Program-made: the position numbers and the translations under genes
Notes under the pieces: generated by a model
Seen by the model: the letters and a program-made list of their open reading frames with translations, nothing else
Database searches by the model: none
What the model was told of the DNA's origin: nothing
Assembly: GCA_943840615.1 (NCBI GenBank)
Contig: CALSVI010000012.1
Location: 1-64,000, forward strand
Source of the DNA: an uncultured Luminiphilus sp.
Lineage (GTDB): Bacteria > Pseudomonadota > Gammaproteobacteria > Pseudomonadales > Halieaceae
DNA: 64,000 bases
Direction: 5' to 3'
In this document: positions 36,550 through 45,238 of the stretch, piece by piece
Numbering within the stretch: position 1 is the stretch's first letter
Layout: every line of letters begins with the position of its first letter

Positions 36550-37719
36550 ATGACTCTCGTCAAACAAAATACCGCCGCCTCTCGCCAACCCCTGCTTAAT
36601 GAGACGCAGCTGGCGGAGCGAATTTTTCAACATATCGATCACGGTACGACAGACCTCGGCGATACCGTGTGGCAGGCCCCCGTGGAGCACTACCTGAGTC
36701 TCGAGCGGTTTGAAGCCGAATGTGCGCTGATACGGCGATATCCCACCCCTTTTTGTCCTTCAACGGCGCTGCTCGACAACGGAAGTTATATCGCGAGGAA
36801 GGCGGCCGGAAATCCGCTGCTGGTCGTAAGAGGCGACGACGGGCGAGTGCGCGCTTTTATCAATGCCTGCCGGCATCGCGGGATGCAAGTCGCAGAGGGC
36901 AGCGGCTGCGCCAAGGCTTTCTCCTGCCCCTATCATGCCTGGACTTATGGGCTCGACGGCACGCTGAAGGGCGTACCAGGTCAGGACGGCTTTCCCGGCC
37001 TTGATCGGAGCCAGCGTGGCTTAAAAGAAGTCGCCGCCCTTGAACGCGGCGGTATCGTCTACGTGCAGCAAGACGGCGAAATTGATCCGAGGCTGCTCGA
37101 TGATGCGCTGGATTATTTTGAGGCCGATCAGGTGCTTTTCGACCAGAGGGTGCTGACTGATCAAGCCAACTGGAAGCTCCTCTACGAAACGCTGATGGAG
37201 GGTTATCACATCAAGTCTCTGCATCGAGACTCGTTCTACCCCTTTGGCTTTAACAATCTCAATGTAGTAGAAACTTTTGGTCCGCACTCGCGGGTGGTGT
37301 ATCCCTTCCAGCGCATCGAGCAAATCCGATCTCTCGAGCCCAGCCAGCGCAAAGTCGGTGGTCTGGTGACCTCGGTCTACATGTTATTTCCCAATGCCAG
37401 TATTTCTGTCCTCTCAAAACACGCCAACCTGGTGATCCTTGAGCCGGTGTCGCCGACGCAGTCACAGTGGGTCATCTACAGCGTGGTTAGTTCTTCACAT
37501 TCGGACAACCCGGTCTCTATTGAAGAAGCACAGCGAGATGCCGCCTTCGTTAACGACTCGGGTCAGGAAGAGGATCGTGCAGCCGCTGCAGCTATTCAAG
37601 AGACGCTTGCGAGTGGCGCCAATACTCACTTGACGTTTGGCCACTTTGAAAAAGCGATTGTGCACTTTCATCAGCAACTGGAGCAGGCGCTGACCACCCG
37701 CTCCGCTTCGCAAAACTAG
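36550..37719 (+). CDS. Rieske-type aromatic ring-hydroxylating oxygenase, alpha subunit
   Basis: This 389-residue oxygenase has the Rieske [2Fe-2S] ligands in CRHRGMQVAEGSGC and CPYHAWTYGLDG (CxH and CxxH). The mononuclear iron site is in the C-terminal domain, near LMEGYHIKSLHRDSF, which gives the HxxxxH-type pair, with a likely Asp later. ATG at 36550 is preceded by AGGA. No beta subunit or reductase is adjacent, so it is more like a homotrimeric alpha-only oxygenase (such as those for betaines, carnitine or phenolic acids). The next gene is a carboxymuconolactone decarboxylase family protein 26 bases on, in the same operon. Confidence 0.9.
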   Translation: MTLVKQNTAASRQPLLNETQLAERIFQHIDHGTTDLGDTVWQAPVEHYLSLERFEAECALIRRYPTPFCPSTALLDNGSYIARKAAGNPLLVVRGDDGRVRAFINACRHRGMQVAEGSGCAKAFSCPYHAWTYGLDGTLKGVPGQDGFPGLDRSQRGLKEVAALERGGIVYVQQDGEIDPRLLDDALDYFEADQVLFDQRVLTDQANWKLLYETLMEGYHIKSLHRDSFYPFGFNNLNVVETFGPHSRVVYPFQRIEQIRSLEPSQRKVGGLVTSVYMLFPNASISVLSKHANLVILEPVSPTQSQWVIYSVVSSSHSDNPVSIEEAQRDAAFVNDSGQEEDRAAAAAIQETLASGANTHLTFGHFEKAIVHFHQQLEQALTTRSASQN

Positions 37720-37745
37720 CCTACAAAACGCGTAAGGAGCTTGTG

Positions 37746-38315
37746 ATGACTCGAATTGCAGCACCCGGAGATGAGCTGCTGAGTCAGTGTGCCCCCCTGC
37801 TTGCGCAAGCTGAACATACCATGGGGTATCGACCGAACGACGTACTGAGCCTGTGCCACTGGCCGGAGCTGTTACAGAGCCTCGGCGGATTAGTGCAGAC
37901 CGTACTTCAAACCGGTGAGGTGGATCCAACGCTGAAGCGGTTGATTGGTATCATCAGTAGCCGCACCCAAGGCTGCACTTACTGCACAGCCCATTCGAGC
38001 TATGGCGCGAACCAGCTGGGCGTTGAAGCAGACAAAATCGCCGCCGTCTTTGAGTTCGAAACCTCGCCGCTTTTCAGTGATGCAGAGCGGGTGGTGCTCC
38101 GCGTCGCATGGCACGGGGCTTTGCAACCCAATGCGGTCAGCGATGCGGATTTCGCTGCCCTAAAGGAGTACTTTTCGGAGCGGGAGATCGTCGAAATTGT
38201 GGCAGTGCTGTCGCTGTACGGTTTTCTCAATCGCTGGAACGACACCTTAAAAACGGAGCTAGAGGCACCGCCCGCGGCTTTCGCGACATCACTCGCCGAT
38301 ACCGGTCAGGTATAA
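37746..38315 (+). CDS. Carboxymuconolactone decarboxylase (AhpD-like) family protein
   Basis: A 189-residue helical protein of the CMD/AhpD fold. GCTYCTAHSSYGANQLG carries the CxxC plus His of the AhpD-type peroxidase site, and DAERVVLRVAW is the family's central helix. AAGGAGCTTGTG precedes the ATG at 37746. It follows the Rieske oxygenase in an operon. It may act as an alkylhydroperoxidase-like partner, or on a product of the oxygenase. Its 3' end overlaps the convergent cupin frame by 89 bases. Confidence 0.85.
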   Translation: MTRIAAPGDELLSQCAPLLAQAEHTMGYRPNDVLSLCHWPELLQSLGGLVQTVLQTGEVDPTLKRLIGIISSRTQGCTYCTAHSSYGANQLGVEADKIAAVFEFETSPLFSDAERVVLRVAWHGALQPNAVSDADFAALKEYFSEREIVEIVAVLSLYGFLNRWNDTLKTELEAPPAAFATSLADTGQV

Positions 38316-38787
38316 AGCTTACTTCCGCGTCGCCGGCCTGTACCTTTTCGAAATGGGCCTCGAGGATCTCACTACCCAGAGTAGAGCCATCGTTATTGCC
38401 CAGCTTGATCGCCGGCCAGGCGCCGGTGGCAAACATAAAGAGCACCGTCGTGCCCTCCGGTCCGGCGACGAGCGGGCCATACCCTCTATTGGCAAGGCCA
38501 ATGCGGATATCCCCCGCCTCATGCCAGGTAGCACCGACCCGCTGCGAACCCTCGAGAATAATCTCGGTGTAGTCGCAGTCATGGGTGTGCGCCTCAATGG
38601 TGCAGCCCGGCGGGTAAAAGACTTTGAAGACTGTCGGTGATTCCGGGCGGGTCGGGTCCCCGATCCGGTACATGGAAGAGATCACCCCGGTGGGCAGCTC
38701 AATCTTGTCGAGATCTTCCCAGTTCAGCGCGTAGTGGCCCTTGCGCTCAAGCGCTTCTTTAATTTCTTGATCAGTTGCCTGCGCCAC
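38227..38787 (-). CDS. Cupin-domain protein, anti-sigma ChrR-like
   Basis: A 186-residue single-domain cupin with the metal-site motif in IEAHTHDCDYTEIILEGSQRV (HxHxxxxxE) and GYGPLVAGPEG. The start is a GTG at 38787, ten bases after the repaired stop of agmatinase, with AGGGGG upstream. The last 25 or so residues (after RYRRV) are read through the 3' part of the convergent CMD gene and look basic and unstructured, so the natural stop may have been lost by an indel. If so, the real protein would end near 38320. The function is unknown. It is in an operon with agmatinase. Confidence 0.72.
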   Translation of the reverse strand: MAQATDQEIKEALERKGHYALNWEDLDKIELPTGVISSMYRIGDPTRPESPTVFKVFYPPGCTIEAHTHDCDYTEIILEGSQRVGATWHEAGDIRIGLANRGYGPLVAGPEGTTVLFMFATGAWPAIKLGNNDGSTLGSEILEAHFEKVQAGDAEVSFIPDRYRRVMSRKPRAVPLAPFLRCRSSD

Positions 38788-39740
38788 TTTGGCCCCCTAT
38801 TTTCCAGCTCGCGCGAAGAGACATAGCTGCTGCAACGCCACGTTGCGGCAGCCAGCGAGGTAATCGCACCTACATCGTACTGGGGCGCCACCTCCACTAC
38901 GTCCATACCCACCAGATTAATGCCCCTCAAGTGCTGCAATATCTGCATAGCTTGATGTGTCGACAACCCACCTACCACCGGCGTACCGGTTCCAGGCGCG
39001 AAGCTGGGGTCGAGGCAATCAATATCGAAGGTCAGGTAACAGGGCCGGTCGCCGACAATGTCCTTCACCCTGGCGGCTAAATCGACAGCCTTCAAATCAT
39101 GGACGGCGGCAGCGTCGAAAATATGAAAACCGTGGTCACTATCGTTATGGGTACGCAGGCCGATCTGCGCCGAGTGGGCTGGCGACACGAGCCCTTGCTG
39201 TGCGGCGTGATAGAACATGGTGCCATGATCAATTCGCTGGTGCTCCTCTGCCCAGGTATCGGAATGCGCGTCGAAGTGGATCAGCGACAGCTCACCGTGC
39301 TTCTCCGCATGCGCCCTGAGCAACGGATAGGACACAAAGTGATCGCCACCAATCGACAACAACGCCGTATCGGTGGCGAGAATCTGTCGCGCACAGTCAT
39401 AAATTTCGTCAGGCACCCCGGCAGGATGACCTGCATCAAAATCGCAGTCTCCGTAATCGACCACCGCGAGCTCGTCAAAGGGGGAAAAGTCCCACCCCAC
39501 GGGCTGGCGCTCCCAAGCAAGACTGGCCGATGCCTCACGCACTGCACGGGGACCATACCGACTTCCCGGGCGGGCGGTGGTCGCCAAATCAAAGGGTATA
39601 CCCAGAATCGCCACGTCGGCTTCAGAAAGATCGCGCGAGTAGCGCCTGCGCATAAAACTCAGAATACCGCCGTAGGTGGCCTCCTCGGTGACGCCGTATA
39701 GGCTCTCTCGCAGCAGCGCCTGATCAGGGGGTGAACTCAT
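38724..39740 (-). CDS. speB: Agmatinase / ureohydrolase (3' end frameshifted)
   Basis: A manganese-dependent ureohydrolase, releasing urea from agmatine or a related guanidino compound. The metal motifs are SIGGDHF, IHFDAHSDTW and TFDIDCLDPSFAPGTGTP, and PGSRYGPRAVREAS is the N-terminal family segment. After ITSLAAAT the frame runs WRCSSYVSSREL, which does not fit the family. Adding one base near 38838-38843 gives LALQQLCLFARAGK and a stop at 38797, as in normal agmatinases (and leaves a 10-base gap before the cupin gene). I think the true end is 38797. The catalytic core is intact either way. Substrate specificity is inferred. Confidence 0.9.
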   Translation of the reverse strand: MSSPPDQALLRESLYGVTEEATYGGILSFMRRRYSRDLSEADVAILGIPFDLATTARPGSRYGPRAVREASASLAWERQPVGWDFSPFDELAVVDYGDCDFDAGHPAGVPDEIYDCARQILATDTALLSIGGDHFVSYPLLRAHAEKHGELSLIHFDAHSDTWAEEHQRIDHGTMFYHAAQQGLVSPAHSAQIGLRTHNDSDHGFHIFDAAAVHDLKAVDLAARVKDIVGDRPCYLTFDIDCLDPSFAPGTGTPVVGGLSTHQAMQILQHLRGINLVGMDVVEVAPQYDVGAITSLAAATWRCSSYVSSRELENRGPKWRRQLIKKLKKRLSARATTR

Positions 39741-39852
39741 GATCGATTTCCTGTTGTGGTGACTCGCGACTCAATAAGTAAATCACATAACCCATTGCAA
39801 AGCAGACGAACACCCGCAAATTGGTCCTAGTGCGGCGTGAGTGGCTGGCCAA
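39724..39852 (-). CDS. Possible 42-aa membrane microprotein upstream of agmatinase
   Basis: Not in the ORF track. From a TTG at 39852 the frame reads a basic stretch (HSRRTRTN), a hydrophobic helix (LRVFVCFAMGYVIYLL) and a polar tail (SRESPQQEIDHEF). It overlaps the first 17 bases of agmatinase. The start is weak (AGG nine bases ahead), and no ATG or GTG is in frame after the P450 stop. Its design resembles the GST-linked and GMC-linked small frames of this window. It is tentative. Confidence 0.28.
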   Translation of the reverse strand: MASHSRRTRTNLRVFVCFAMGYVIYLLSRESPQQEIDHEFTP

Positions 39853-39886
39853 GCTTTTTGCCTGCTGTTCCCACGCATTAACGATG

Positions 39887-41275
39887 TCAGGACGCCGCCA
39901 CCATCACCGGGCGCTTACCGTCCTTGCCATAGAGATTGACCTGCAAGCTCGAAATCGCGTGGACTAAAATAATAGGCTCGATTTTCTGCTTACCCGTCCA
40001 GTGAATATTCGGGAAACGTTCCAGAATGCGCTCATAGGCCATCTTGAGCTGCAGCTGCGCAACCCGATTGCCCAGACAACGATGCACGCCATGACCGAAA
40101 GCCAGGTGCTTGTCGACGTTGTCGCGCATCATGTCGAACTGGTCGGGGTTGGGGAACACGGATGGGTCCCGGTTCGCCGCGCCGTACCACATGACCACTT
40201 TTTCATCTTTGGCGATGCGCTGTCCCGCGACTTCAGTGTCTTCCATCGCAGTGCGCCGCATATGCATCACGGGTGACACCATGCGCAGTGCCTCGTGGGA
40301 CATCCGTTCGATCAGTGAGGGGTCATCGAGCACCATCTGCCGCTGTTCCGGAAACTCAGTTAGCAGGCGAATCGTGCCCGATAGCGAGTTGCGGGTCGTA
40401 TCGTTGCCCGCGAAAATAATAAGCAGCCAGGATCCATCCAGATAACTCTGCGAGAGCGGCTTCTCGCCCAGGGTCGCATTGGCGATCGTGGTCAGCAAAT
40501 CTTCACGCGGGTTTTGAATCCGATCTGCCATAACGCGTTCGCCATAGCTGAACATGTCATGCAGTATTTTCTCGAACTTGAACGGGAAGGACGGCTCTGC
40601 GAGCAGCATCCGAATCGGGTGCGTGATGAACTGGGGTGCAAGCTCAAGATAGTGCATCCACTTAATGATATCGGCGCGATCTTCCTCGTCGACCCCGAGC
40701 ATCTCGCATAAGGTAAACATCGGCAGTTCAATAGAAAACAGCTTGGCAAAGTCCACCACGGGCCCTTGCCGCTCCATATTATCCAGCAGTTCGTCGATCT
40801 TGCGACCGATTCGCTCCTTCAAAGTCTCAATATAGGTCGGAAAAAAGAACGCCGCCTGCTGGGTGCGTAAATCGCGGTGTAAATCGGCGTCAAGATTAAT
40901 CAGGGAGTTATACGCCGCATACATCAGCCGTTCCGCCCTGCCTTTATCGTTACGCAAGACGCTCATATTGATGCTGCCGCGCTGCGAAGAAAAGATTTGC
41001 GGATTGAGCTCGACCTGCTTGACGTCGTCGTAGCGCACCACGGACCAAAACCCGGATGAGGGTTTTTTGATCTGCGACCACATCACCGGTGCCTCTTCCC
41101 GCATCTGCCGATAGAAGTCGAAGGGCTGTCCACGCGTCCAGGAATGCGTCACCCCCAACTTAAAGCCCGGCAGCCGAGGATAGATCTCCTCAAATGCCGG
41201 GTCGCGAGCGCCTGTGTCCAGCAGAATGTTATCGCTTACCGCGGGGTGATGTTTTGTTGATTGAGCACTGTTCAT
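39887..41275 (-). CDS. Cytochrome P450
   Basis: A bacterial P450 of 462 residues. The oxygen-activation motif in helix I is IFAGNDTTRNS, the ExxR motif is SHEALRMVSP, and the heme loop is AFGHGVHRCLGNRVAQ with the Cys ligand. FGHGVHRCLG with HEALRM suits the class I soluble bacterial P450s that need a ferredoxin and a reductase, which are not nearby. Resemblance to alkane/sterol-type CYPs is a guess only. It probably hydroxylates a hydrophobic substrate. No signal peptide. The gene is at the head of a group containing agmatinase on the same strand, but a 146-base gap separates them. Confidence 0.93.
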   Translation of the reverse strand: MNSAQSTKHHPAVSDNILLDTGARDPAFEEIYPRLPGFKLGVTHSWTRGQPFDFYRQMREEAPVMWSQIKKPSSGFWSVVRYDDVKQVELNPQIFSSQRGSINMSVLRNDKGRAERLMYAAYNSLINLDADLHRDLRTQQAAFFFPTYIETLKERIGRKIDELLDNMERQGPVVDFAKLFSIELPMFTLCEMLGVDEEDRADIIKWMHYLELAPQFITHPIRMLLAEPSFPFKFEKILHDMFSYGERVMADRIQNPREDLLTTIANATLGEKPLSQSYLDGSWLLIIFAGNDTTRNSLSGTIRLLTEFPEQRQMVLDDPSLIERMSHEALRMVSPVMHMRRTAMEDTEVAGQRIAKDEKVVMWYGAANRDPSVFPNPDQFDMMRDNVDKHLAFGHGVHRCLGNRVAQLQLKMAYERILERFPNIHWTGKQKIEPIILVHAISSLQVNLYGKDGKRPVMVAAS

Positions 41276-41472
41276 GATATTTCCGGATTAATCTGGCTGG
41301 GTTTGTCGCGCCCGAGAGACGCACCCATAAGACGCGTCATGTTAGGGGTATTCGGTCGAAAGTACAGCCTGGATCAGGCCCAGGCCAGCCGATTAGAGGG
41401 GCGCGGGATCGAGCAGACCTGTTTGGCCCCCGGCACCGTATACTCTGGCGCGCCACTCGAGAGGAACACCCC

Positions 41473-42396
41473 TTGCGACACCTAATATTGAGTCTGATCT
41501 GCCTCATCTCGCCTCTCATGGCGCAGGCAGACTATTCACGCACCTACCTAGATAGTCATCCCTTGCAGAGGGCGCAAGTGAATGACCTCGAGATCGCCTA
41601 CCGGATCGTCTCAGAAGGCGAGAACAAGCCCAAAGCGGTCGTCATCATGGGGCTCGGCGGCTCCAACGTCGCATGGGGCGATGACCTCATTTCGGGGTTG
41701 GCCAATGGCGGATATGAAGTGCTCTTGCTGGATAATCGCGACACCGGGGCGTCGACGCGTTTCGACGACTGGGGGCAACCGCTGCTGTGGTGGGAACTCC
41801 TCAAATACCGTTTGGGTTTCTCGGTCAACGCGCCCTATACCCTGAATGATATGGCGGCCGATATCGCGGGACTCATGGAACAAGTTGGCTATGAAGAGGC
41901 GCATATCATTGGCGCCTCGATGGGCGGCATGATTGCCCAGATTGTTGCCGCACAATACCCCGACAAAACCCGGAGCCTCATATCCATCATGTCCACGACC
42001 AATGCGCCGCACCTCCCACCGCCCACTTCAGAGGCAGAAATGAACCTGCGAAACCTCGCGACGGGCGAAGCGGAAGAAGACCGTGAGCAGTCGATTCGTG
42101 ACAGAGGCTTCTATCCAGAATCCATGCAGCGCCACCTGATGGCCATCTTTAAAACCGGTGACCGTTCACGCGATGTCGCTACGATTACAGCACCAACACT
42201 CGTCTTACATGGAGCAGATGATGGCCTGGTCCCTCCTGAACACGGGCGACACACCGCAGAGCTTATTCAGGGGTCGGACTTTCTGTTAATCGACGGTATG
42301 GCACACAATATGCCCGAAGCGATTATTCCGATTTTGGTGACAGAGATGACCAGCCATATGAATCGCGTTGAGGCAGTACCCGTCGCAAGTCGTTAA
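41473..42396 (+). CDS. Secreted alpha/beta hydrolase
   Basis: A 307-residue alpha/beta hydrolase with a signal peptide (LILSLICLISPLMAQA). The catalytic Ser is in GASMGGM, the Asp in LVLHGADDGLVP, the His in GMAHNMPE, and the oxyanion segment is VIMGLGGSNVAWG. It begins with TTG at 41473. The signal peptide requires that start, and GAGAGGA with a 6-base spacer supports it. Periplasmic or secreted esterase or lipase is the likely role. A convergent TonB receptor follows after a hairpin. Confidence 0.85.
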   Translation: MRHLILSLICLISPLMAQADYSRTYLDSHPLQRAQVNDLEIAYRIVSEGENKPKAVVIMGLGGSNVAWGDDLISGLANGGYEVLLLDNRDTGASTRFDDWGQPLLWWELLKYRLGFSVNAPYTLNDMAADIAGLMEQVGYEEAHIIGASMGGMIAQIVAAQYPDKTRSLISIMSTTNAPHLPPPTSEAEMNLRNLATGEAEEDREQSIRDRGFYPESMQRHLMAIFKTGDRSRDVATITAPTLVLHGADDGLVPPEHGRHTAELIQGSDFLLIDGMAHNMPEAIIPILVTEMTSHMNRVEAVPVASR

Positions 42397-42408
42397 GGGG
42401 CTAAAGCG

Positions 42409-42430
42409 AGTGGCGTCAAAAGACGCCACT
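42409..42430. terminator. Bidirectional hairpin terminator between convergent genes
   Basis: AGTGGCGTC-AAAA-GACGCCACT is a perfect 9-base stem with a 4-base loop, between the hydrolase stop and the receptor stop. T-runs are short, so efficiency is uncertain. Confidence 0.55.
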
Positions 42431-42443
42431 GCTCAAGTGCTGA

Positions 42444-44793
42444 TCAGAAATCCAGACGGACACGCACACCAAGGTTACGACCTGGCAGCGGCACCTGATC
42501 TTTCACAAACGACGCATGATTGCGGGCCACCTCATCGGTGAGATTGCGCGCAAATGCGGTGAGGGTGAGGCGTGTCGAATCATTGAACCCGTAGGACCAG
42601 GACGCATCGGCATTCACCAAAGTAAAGCCGTCGGTCGTCGATTCGCCCAATGCGACATTGCTTTGACGCTCCACGTCCTTCACCCGCAATTTGGCTGAGA
42701 AATCATCAAGCGTGTAGCGCGCCGTGAACATGTTTCTCACTGGCACGATACGCGGGACATCTCCTCCCCCCCGGGTGAACTCCGCATTGACCTCATCGCG
42801 GCCCAGCGTTAACTCCAGTTGGCCTCGAGGCAACTCAAAACGGGTGCCGATTTCGATCTCGTAACCGGTGAACTCGGCGTCTTGCTGGCTGTACTCCGAC
42901 AAGATCAAGCCGCCATGATCAACGTGCTCATCGTCATGGTGCGCTTCTTCGTGATCCGCCTCCATGTGTGCCTCATGCTCTTCCTCAAGCTCATCGCGGA
43001 GATAGATGTAATTGTCGACCCGGTTGTAATAGACCGAAGCGGATCCAAACCACCCGTGTAAATCGAAGTTGAACGCCAAATCGATATTGTCGGACCGCTC
43101 CGTATCCAGCGTGATGTCGCCAAGCTCGTAACGGCTGCTGGCCAAATGCTCGCCATTCATGAATAACTCGACGGCCGATGGCGTTTTGCTGACGCTGGCA
43201 AGGCTCAGAGACAGTGAGGCATGCTGGTTCAAATCGCGCCGCAGTGTGGCCGCCGCACTGAACACCTCGTCACTGAATGACGCAGGCTCATACTCCATCT
43301 CGCCTTCATGGGGCTCTTCATGCTCACTCTCACTGCTCACCTTCGTGCTCTTCGTGTTCGCCTTCATGCTCTTCGTCGTGATGCATTTCGGCAGTGAAGC
43401 CATCGCGGTCCACATGATCAAAGCGCAAACCCAGATCCAGCGTGGCAAAGCCCAGATCATCAGAGCTGAAGAATCCCAGCGTGGTCTCGGTGGAATCTAC
43501 CGGCGCCATGAAAGCCTCTTCGCCAATAATAGAGATCTCTTCTTCCGCGTAATTCAGTACGACCCTGCGGATCCGCTCATCAACGCTCAAGTCCAACGCA
43601 ATCGATACTTCGGTCGCCTCATTACTGAAAACAGTGGGGCCCTCCTCGTGATCGTGCCCCTCTTCTTCTTCACCGTCCTCGCCCTCGGCGTGCTGCTCTG
43701 TCAGCTCGTAATCCGTGTTCTTCACGGTAAAATCAATCGCGTTGAGAAACGGCAAAGACGTTTTAAGCGAGCCGCTTAGCGCGATCACTTCGGAGTCTGT
43801 TTTAGAGAAAATCCGCTCGTCATCATGCTCATCGTGATGCGCTTCTTCATGCTCGTCATGGTGGACTTCTCCCTCCTCTTCGGCGAGCTCTCCATCATGC
43901 TCGCCCGCGTGTTCCTCGCCATGCTCTTCGTGCGCGGCCTCGGAATGGAACGGAATTCCATAGGTGCTGCTCAGGTCGCTGTAGGAGAGACCAACAAAGC
44001 CCCAGTCACCGGTGGTTGAGAGTCCGAGCCGGTGAGACGTGGTCGACACATCTGAATTGGCGAGCGTGTCCATCTCGCCGTGACCGGCCTCATGCTCTTC
44101 TTCATGTTCATCAGCATGCTCTTCATGCTCTTCTTCGTGGTGTCCTTCATGCGCATCCAGGACCGCCCCGCCGGGGATCTCATAATTTTCCTGATCGACA
44201 TCCTGATAGCTATAGGTCAGGTTCAGACCACCTAGATTGCCACGCAGCGACAGATCAACGGCTTCGCCCTCATTGACCGACTGCGCTTCGGCACCCAGAG
44301 AACCGCTAAAACCCTCAAGGTCAGTAGTCGGGATACTGTTATCAACCACGTTGACAATGCCGCCCGTCGAGCCATTGGAGTACATCAGAGCCGACGGGCC
44401 TCTCACTATCTCGATCTGCTGAACGTCATTGAGTGTGACATCGACCGCATGGTCGGGACCCAAGGCAGAGACATCGCGCACCACTGTGCCATTGTTCAGA
44501 ACTTTGACCCGGTTACCACTCATACCCCTGATGATGGGCTGACCAACCGCCGCACCAAAATCGGCGTTGGACACGCCCAGCAGGGCATCCACATGCTCAC
44601 CCAGCGACTGTATGCCCCCGTCCGTGACAGCTTTACCATTCAAGACGTGGATAGGTCGTGTTGCTGAGGATTCGTTGACGCCGACAAACGAAGCCGTGAC
44701 AACAATTTCTTCCAATAATGTTTCTTCGCTCCCGATGGCCGACAGCGGACTTACCGCAACGGCCACGAGAGTATGAGCTGCAATGCGTCGCAT
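42444..44793 (-). pseudogene. ZnuD-like TonB-dependent receptor with His-rich loops, frameshifted
   Basis: The N-terminal frame (43330-44793) has a signal peptide, a TonB box region (EEIVVTASF), the plug (GQPIIRGMSGNRVKVLNN, then VRGPSALMYSNGSTGGIVN) and barrel strands with long His/Glu/Asp-rich loops (HEEEHEEHADEHEEEH). It stops at EHEGEQ. The second frame (42444-43460) continues the barrel (SKTPSAVELFMNGEHLASS) to the terminal RVRLDF. One extra base in the His/Glu coding run near 43328-43338 splits them. The rejoined receptor is about 780 residues. Zinc uptake receptor ZnuD has such loops, so zinc (or another divalent metal) is the likely cargo. AGGAGGCGAGC precedes the ATG. Confidence 0.85.
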
Positions 44794-44840
44794 GCTCGCC
44801 TCCTAATAAATAAGGTTTCAGTGAACTTAAGGGTTGGAGT

Positions 44841-45125
44841 TCAGCTGAGAGGCGGTGCGCGAGCCTGAAAAGTCGCTGTGGGAGCAGCGACGAAAGTCGG
44901 AACAACTAAAACCGGGTGCTCGATAACCCGTGACTGGAATGAACTGGTCGGTACTTGGGCAACCGCAGCACTGTGCTCAACCGAGCAGTGATTGCACTCG
45001 CTATGGCTTTGACTCAGATCAGCGCTGACATCATGCTCAATCGCATGCACAGCGTTGCCCGCAGCGAAAAGAATCGCCGCGCAAAGCACCCACCGGGCAT
45101 AACGTTTGTAATCTTTGAGCATCAT
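44841..45125 (-). CDS. Small exported His/Cys-rich protein preceding the zinc receptor (DUF2946-like)
   Basis: A 94-residue protein with a signal peptide (WVLCAAILFAAGNAVHA) and a His/Cys segment (HSECNHCSVEH) that could bind a metal ion. The C-terminal half is a hydrophobic, Pro-rich tail of unclear fold (VLVVPTFVAAPTATFQ). It lies 47 bases before the ZnuD-like receptor, so both are probably in one operon. Small DUF2946-type proteins are common next to metal receptors of this class. I find no clear Zur box upstream. Confidence 0.65.
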   Translation of the reverse strand: MMLKDYKRYARWVLCAAILFAAGNAVHAIEHDVSADLSQSHSECNHCSVEHSAAVAQVPTSSFQSRVIEHPVLVVPTFVAAPTATFQARAPPLS

Positions 45126-45238
45126 ATTGTGAGCAAAAATCGCAGGTCAGTTATTGGCCAAGAGCGAAGGGTAGACTATTCCGTACCGTGGGCTCAAGGC
45201 CGCGTGCCGGCAATATGGCATCGGATTCAGCCAGCGGA

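Noticed and set aside
38319-38597. Minus-strand 92-codon frame within the cupin gene
   Set aside because: It is an alternative frame of the cupin. Noted only because its stop (38319) may mark where the cupin really ends if a frameshift exists.
45126-45238. Zur box before the small metal protein and receptor
   Set aside because: I looked for a TGTTATA-type palindrome and found only weak A/T-rich matches.
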